From: Dehalococcoidia bacterium UBA1123
GTDB taxonomy: Bacteria; Chloroflexota; Dehalococcoidia; Lucifugimonadales; UBA1123
Assembly: GCA_002313895.1 (NCBI GenBank)
Contig: DCAW01000050.1
Coordinates: forward strand, 16,304-34,273
Direction of reading: 5' to 3'
Length of the DNA: 17,970 bases
Below, piece by piece: positions 15,647-17,970 of this stretch; position 1 is the first letter of the stretch; every line of letters starts with the position of its first letter. The position numbers and the translations under genes were made by a program. The notes beneath the pieces were generated by a model. That model was given only the letters and a program-made list of their open reading frames with translations. It searched no databases and was not told the origin of the DNA.

Positions 15647-16420
15647 TTATTGCCCGGGCGTCCCGCCTGCCTCTAGCTGTCGAATCTGGCTCTCGACCTC
15701 GCCAACCTTCATATACTCCTCGCTGATGAGATGAAAGCAGCGTTGGAGATACAGGTCGGCAAGTTTGGCTCCGGTGTCGTCGCCTGACCTTGCGGCATCT
15801 ACCAACTCGGTGATCTGGTGGTTGTCCGGAAGGTGGTGGCCCAGAATCGCAATCTCCTGTTGAGTATCTTCCGCCAATCCCCGATCACCGATGTTCAAAG
15901 CGTCTCGAAGTCTGCCAACCTGCCGAGTGAGTTCACCGAGCTTGTCGGCATCGCTCATCAGTTCATACAGCACTTCGTTGACGCCGAATCCGGGGAGCGC
16001 ATCTATCGATACATCGCTGGGATCTGATTCGGTCTCAGGAGCAGTGTTATCAGCATAAAGTTGCGCGTACCAGGCGATTGCCTCATTAACAACCATGAGA
16101 GCAGAGGGAATGTCCGAGGTGTTCATGGTCCCGCCATACAAGACGTCGTCGTCGCGTCCACTAGCCAACTCTTCGATGTAGCCGAAACCATTGACCTGTT
16201 CCGGGGCGGGCGGGAACGCGAAAGCCGAGAGGTCAGTAGGGCCGATTTCACCCATCTGGTTCATGAGGAACGGCGGCACGTATTTGGAAACGTCTACAAG
16301 AATCGGAAGGATGACGATATAGGTCGCCCAACACTGGTCGTGGTCATCGAAGCTCCTGAAATACAGGATCGCATGACCTTTAGGAGAATCCTGGCTGCCC
16401 TTGTCGAAGGTGAAATCCAT
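15647..16420 (-). CDS. Conserved-looking protein of unknown function, 257 residues
   Basis: I do not recognise this family with certainty. The protein starts MDFTFDKGSQDSPKGHAILYF, then has DHDQCWATYIVILPILVDVSKYVPPFL, a partly hydrophobic stretch without an obvious membrane anchor. A loop rich in Pro and acidic residues follows. The C-terminal half is strongly helical and charged (about 160-250) and contains SDADKLGELTRQVGRLRDALN and EEYMKVGEVESQIRQLEAGG, likely coiled coil. The upstream extension of the frame to 16549 is rejected because a perfect -10 box at 16476-16481 and the methionine at 16420 fit a 49-base leader. An AGGTG lies about nine bases before this ATG. It may be a cytosolic regulatory or scaffold protein, but no function is assigned. 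Confidence 0.75.
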   Translation of the reverse strand: MDFTFDKGSQDSPKGHAILYFRSFDDHDQCWATYIVILPILVDVSKYVPPFLMNQMGEIGPTDLSAFAFPPAPEQVNGFGYIEELASGRDDDVLYGGTMNTSDIPSALMVVNEAIAWYAQLYADNTAPETESDPSDVSIDALPGFGVNEVLYELMSDADKLGELTRQVGRLRDALNIGDRGLAEDTQQEIAILGHHLPDNHQITELVDAARSGDDTGAKLADLYLQRCFHLISEEYMKVGEVESQIRQLEAGGTPGQ

Positions 16421-16769
16421 TTGCCAGACACCTGCCCCACAATTCGAACTGCGTCTTCCACGCCCTCTGAACATCATTATATGGCACGACGCTTCAAGAT
16501 GCCCACCGAATCTGTTCGAGCGTCGGAAAGATCCTCCTTGAGGGCGCAATAAGTGTCAGCTTTTAGACCGAAGACCAATGAAATTGATATTGAACATTAT
16601 CCTGAAACTCACTGAAAAATCGGTTGGCATACATGCCGAATTAAGATTATCCAAAAGAGTCCCAAGTGGTTAAGTCGCATGGTTTCGGCCCGGGCGGGCA
16701 ACTGTCAACAGCGCGCAAGGTGGAGGGCATACAGCGAGGTCACTTGGGGCTTTTCTTTCCCACTGGCTT
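16421..16769. other. 349-base intergenic region with inverted repeats
   Basis: No supported gene lies between hpt and the 257-residue protein gene. The stretch contains the minus-strand -10 box at 16476-16481 and the short palindrome GGCAT-AC-ATGCC (16626-16637). An eight-base inverted repeat, CCCAAGTG (16661-16668) and CACTTGGG (16741-16748), is followed on the plus strand by a T-rich tract. The region between the repeat arms is GC-rich. Confidence 0.5.
16476..16481 (-). promoter_or_regulatory. -10 element upstream of the 257-residue protein gene
   Basis: A perfect TATAAT on the minus strand would place the transcript start near 16469, about 49 bases before the ATG at 16420. No clear -35 box is seen. 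Confidence 0.45.
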
Positions 16770-17282
16770 TCATTCTTCCAATATTGCCACATGCCTTAGA
16801 TTGCGATATAGCCCATCGTAGTCCAATCCGTAACCCACCACGAACTCGTCTGGGATTTGGAACCCTATGTATCGAATCCGCGTCTGATGAACCCTTAGGC
16901 TCGGCTTGTCTAAAAGCGTGCAAATCTCCACGGTGGTCGCTCCGAGATCGGATAGTTTTGTTTCGATGAACTTTACCGTCGAACCGGTGTCAACGATGTC
17001 CTCCACAATCAACACATGCCTGCCGGCAACATCGAAGTTGAAATCCGTTCCCGCGCTGATTTCGCCTGGCCACGTTCCTTCATAGCTCGACAGCCGAATG
17101 AAGATCACTTCCACAGGCAGTGAAATCTCGCGCATCAAATCGGCCATAAAACAGACGGACCCGTTCAGTACGCCAATCAGCGTTAAATCCTGATTCAGAT
17201 AACTGGATGTGATTTGAGCCCCCAACTCTCGGACTCGACGGCGTATCCGACGCTCGCTAATAAGTGTCTTCCCGATATGCAC
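16770..17282 (-). CDS. hpt: Hypoxanthine phosphoribosyltransferase
   Basis: The 170-residue enzyme converts hypoxanthine or guanine plus PRPP to IMP or GMP in purine salvage in the cytoplasm. Numbered from the chosen start, it has GVLNGS (37-42, PPi loop), SSYEGT (65-70, flexible loop), the PRPP signature VLIVEDIVDTGST (90-102) with Glu94 and Asp95, and the C-terminal FVVGYGLDYDGLYRNL typical of bacterial Hpt. The frame runs to a GTG at 17300, but the GTG at 17282 is preferred. It has AGGAG ten bases upstream, gives the usual N-terminus, and leaves a leader from the predicted promoter. In many bacteria hpt neighbours tilS and ftsH. Here it stands alone and divergent from a DUF503 gene. Confidence 0.95.
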   Translation of the reverse strand: MHIGKTLISERRIRRRVRELGAQITSSYLNQDLTLIGVLNGSVCFMADLMREISLPVEVIFIRLSSYEGTWPGEISAGTDFNFDVAGRHVLIVEDIVDTGSTVKFIETKLSDLGATTVEICTLLDKPSLRVHQTRIRYIGFQIPDEFVVGYGLDYDGLYRNLRHVAILEE

Positions 17283-17313
17283 GATATTCGCACTCCTCAC
17301 CGGATTGTCCGCA

Positions 17314-17341
17314 ATTATCGCACAGCGCCGTCGGCTTCCAA
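17314..17341 (-). promoter_or_regulatory. Predicted hpt promoter
   Basis: On the minus strand TTGGAA (17336-17341) and GATAAT (17314-17319) are 16 bases apart, with a TG one base before the -10 box. Transcription would start near 17307, 25 bases before the GTG at 17282. Confidence 0.5.
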
Positions 17342-17349
17342 AGAGGCGC

Positions 17350-17355
17350 TATAAT
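17350..17355 (+). promoter_or_regulatory. -10 element of the DUF503 gene
   Basis: A perfect TATAAT lies 30 bases before the ATG at 17386, giving a leader of about 24 bases. The -35 region does not match consensus. The site lies just beyond the -35 box of the divergent hpt promoter, so the two promoters are nearly back to back. Confidence 0.45.
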
Positions 17356-17385
17356 GCTCATATGTTCGCATCAGGAGGCGGCGAG

Positions 17386-17679
17386 ATGAACGTCGGCGTG
17401 TGCAAGCTCACGCTACGCTTGCCAGAAAATCAAAACCTTAAAGGCAAGCGTCGCGTCGTCAAATCCCTGTGCGACCGCATTCGTATCAAGTTCAACGTCG
17501 CCATCGCAGAAGTGGATAACAACGATAAATGGCAGGTGGCGACACTGGGTATCACATGCGTCAGCAACAGCAATCGCCAAGTCGAACAGGCTCTCGACCA
17601 GGTGATCTCCTACATTGAGGTGTCCCGCGTGGACGTAGAGATGGTGGAGTGCGAGGTCGAAGCCATCTCTGGTTTCTAG
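17386..17679 (+). CDS. DUF503 family protein (YlxP-like)
   Basis: The 97-residue protein matches DUF503: MNVGVCKLTLRLPENQNLKGKRRVV at the start, then FNVAIAEVDNNDKWQVATLGITCVS and a C-terminal helix. The family has a ferredoxin-like fold. In Firmicutes it is called YlxP and sits in the nusA-infB-rbfA cluster, where a link to ribosome maturation has been suggested. Here it sits outside that cluster. AGGAGG with seven-base spacing before the ATG at 17386 overrules the longer frame from 17305. The gene is divergent from hpt and is followed by a small hairpin and then a helicase gene. Confidence 0.9.
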   Translation: MNVGVCKLTLRLPENQNLKGKRRVVKSLCDRIRIKFNVAIAEVDNNDKWQVATLGITCVSNSNRQVEQALDQVISYIEVSRVDVEMVECEVEAISGF

Positions 17680-17694
17680 GTTATTTTATTATCC

Positions 17695-17711
17695 GACGGA
17701 CATTGTCCGTC
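17695..17711 (+). repeat. Perfect seven-pair inverted repeat after the DUF503 gene
   Basis: GACGGAC-ATT-GTCCGTC starts 16 bases after the DUF503 stop. It could end the transcript, but no T-run follows on either strand, so it may instead be a protein-binding palindrome or a weak terminator. Confidence 0.45.
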
Positions 17712-17776
17712 CAGCCAATCCAGGGTGGTCTGCCTTGAATTGAGTTGCAATCCCACCAGTCACGAACCGTTGAGCA

Positions 17777-17970
17777 ATGGATACCGCATCATTCCTTCGA
17801 CACATCGAAAGCCTGCTCTGGTACCAGGGACAAATGGTCCACCTGGAGCAGATACCGTCACGCGAGGCGAAATCAGCGCAGGTTGACCCTCCCCTCGACG
17901 AGCGAATCACGGCCAGGCTCGAATCTGAGGGAATGAATTCCCTGTATCGACACCAGGTTGATGCGATTCA
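17777..17970 (+). CDS. N-terminus of a DEAD/DEAH-box helicase (MrfA/YprA-like), partial
   Basis: An open frame from ATG 17777 runs off the window edge after 64 codons. It reads MDTASFLRHIESLLWYQGQM, continues with PPLDERITARLESEGMNSLYRHQVDAI, and resembles the start of superfamily 2 helicases with a C-terminal DUF1998 domain (YprA/MrfA type). In those proteins the phrase L-x-x-x-G-I-x-x-LY-x-HQ-x-x-AI is the Q-motif-like region just before the Walker A box. MrfA repairs mitomycin-type DNA damage in Bacillus. A stop codon lies directly before the ATG, so this is the earliest start, although its ribosome binding site is weak. The assignment rests on the N-terminal motif alone because the ATPase core is outside the window. 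Confidence 0.7.
   Translation, partial: MDTASFLRHIESLLWYQGQMVHLEQIPSREAKSAQVDPPLDERITARLESEGMNSLYRHQVDAI

Noticed and set aside
16421..16549. Upstream extension of the 257-residue protein to 300 residues
   Set aside because: The added residues are Arg/Ser/Gly-rich and overlap a perfect -10 box. The methionine at 16420 fits better.
16655..16750. tRNA-like stretch (CCCAAGTGGTTAAG resembles a D-arm)
   Set aside because: No anticodon arm with a U before a plausible anticodon, no T-arm GGTTCGAATCC-like sequence and no matching acceptor. The likeness is limited to the D-loop region.

Overview
This is a bacterial chromosomal window of moderately high GC with mixed gene orientation. Gene content suggests a Chloroflexota lineage, possibly Dehalococcoidia or SAR202-like. 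The hints are a cox-type molybdenum hydroxylase set, crotonases, a luciferase-like monooxygenase, LVIVD-type lipoproteins and an orphan carB. This placement is inferred from gene content and no marker gene proves it. No mobile element, CRISPR array, rRNA or convincing tRNA was found.

Layout. Positions 1-158 hold the end of a PIN-domain (VapC-like) protein. A plus-strand series follows: glycerophosphodiester phosphodiesterase (188-934), a lipoprotein (958-1770), carB (1780-5142) and an OsmC-family gene (5197-5718). After a 396-base gap come a GT-B-like protein (6115-7194) and a class I/II aminotransferase (7336-8520). A hairpin terminator at 8600-8629 separates these from the minus-strand genes for the iron-sulfur and FAD subunits of a xanthine dehydrogenase/CO dehydrogenase-family enzyme (coxS, coxM). 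A coxG-like gene and a crotonase run divergently from them on the plus strand. A lipoprotein with LVIVD-like repeats (11647 to about 12305) is interrupted by a frameshift at a C-run. The minus strand then carries a second crotonase, a 3-hydroxyisobutyrate dehydrogenase-like enzyme, a luciferase-like monooxygenase, an unidentified 257-residue protein and hypoxanthine phosphoribosyltransferase. The window ends on the plus strand with a DUF503 gene and the start of a DEAD/DEAH-type helicase.

Most notable result. The OsmC-family gene reads through an in-frame TGA (5410-5412) that falls at the family's peroxidatic cysteine. The second redox cysteine lies downstream in the same frame. Eleven bases after the TGA a small hairpin begins that strongly resembles a bacterial SECIS element. 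The gene is best read as a 173-residue selenoprotein, not as two short ORFs.

Functional picture. The central and right parts look catabolic: oxidation of an organic substrate by a molybdenum hydroxylase, handling of CoA thioesters by crotonases, oxidation of hydroxy acids, and flavin-dependent oxygenation. Housekeeping genes for pyrimidine/arginine precursor synthesis (carB) and purine salvage (hpt) lie among them. The substrate of the catabolic genes cannot be read from the sequence.
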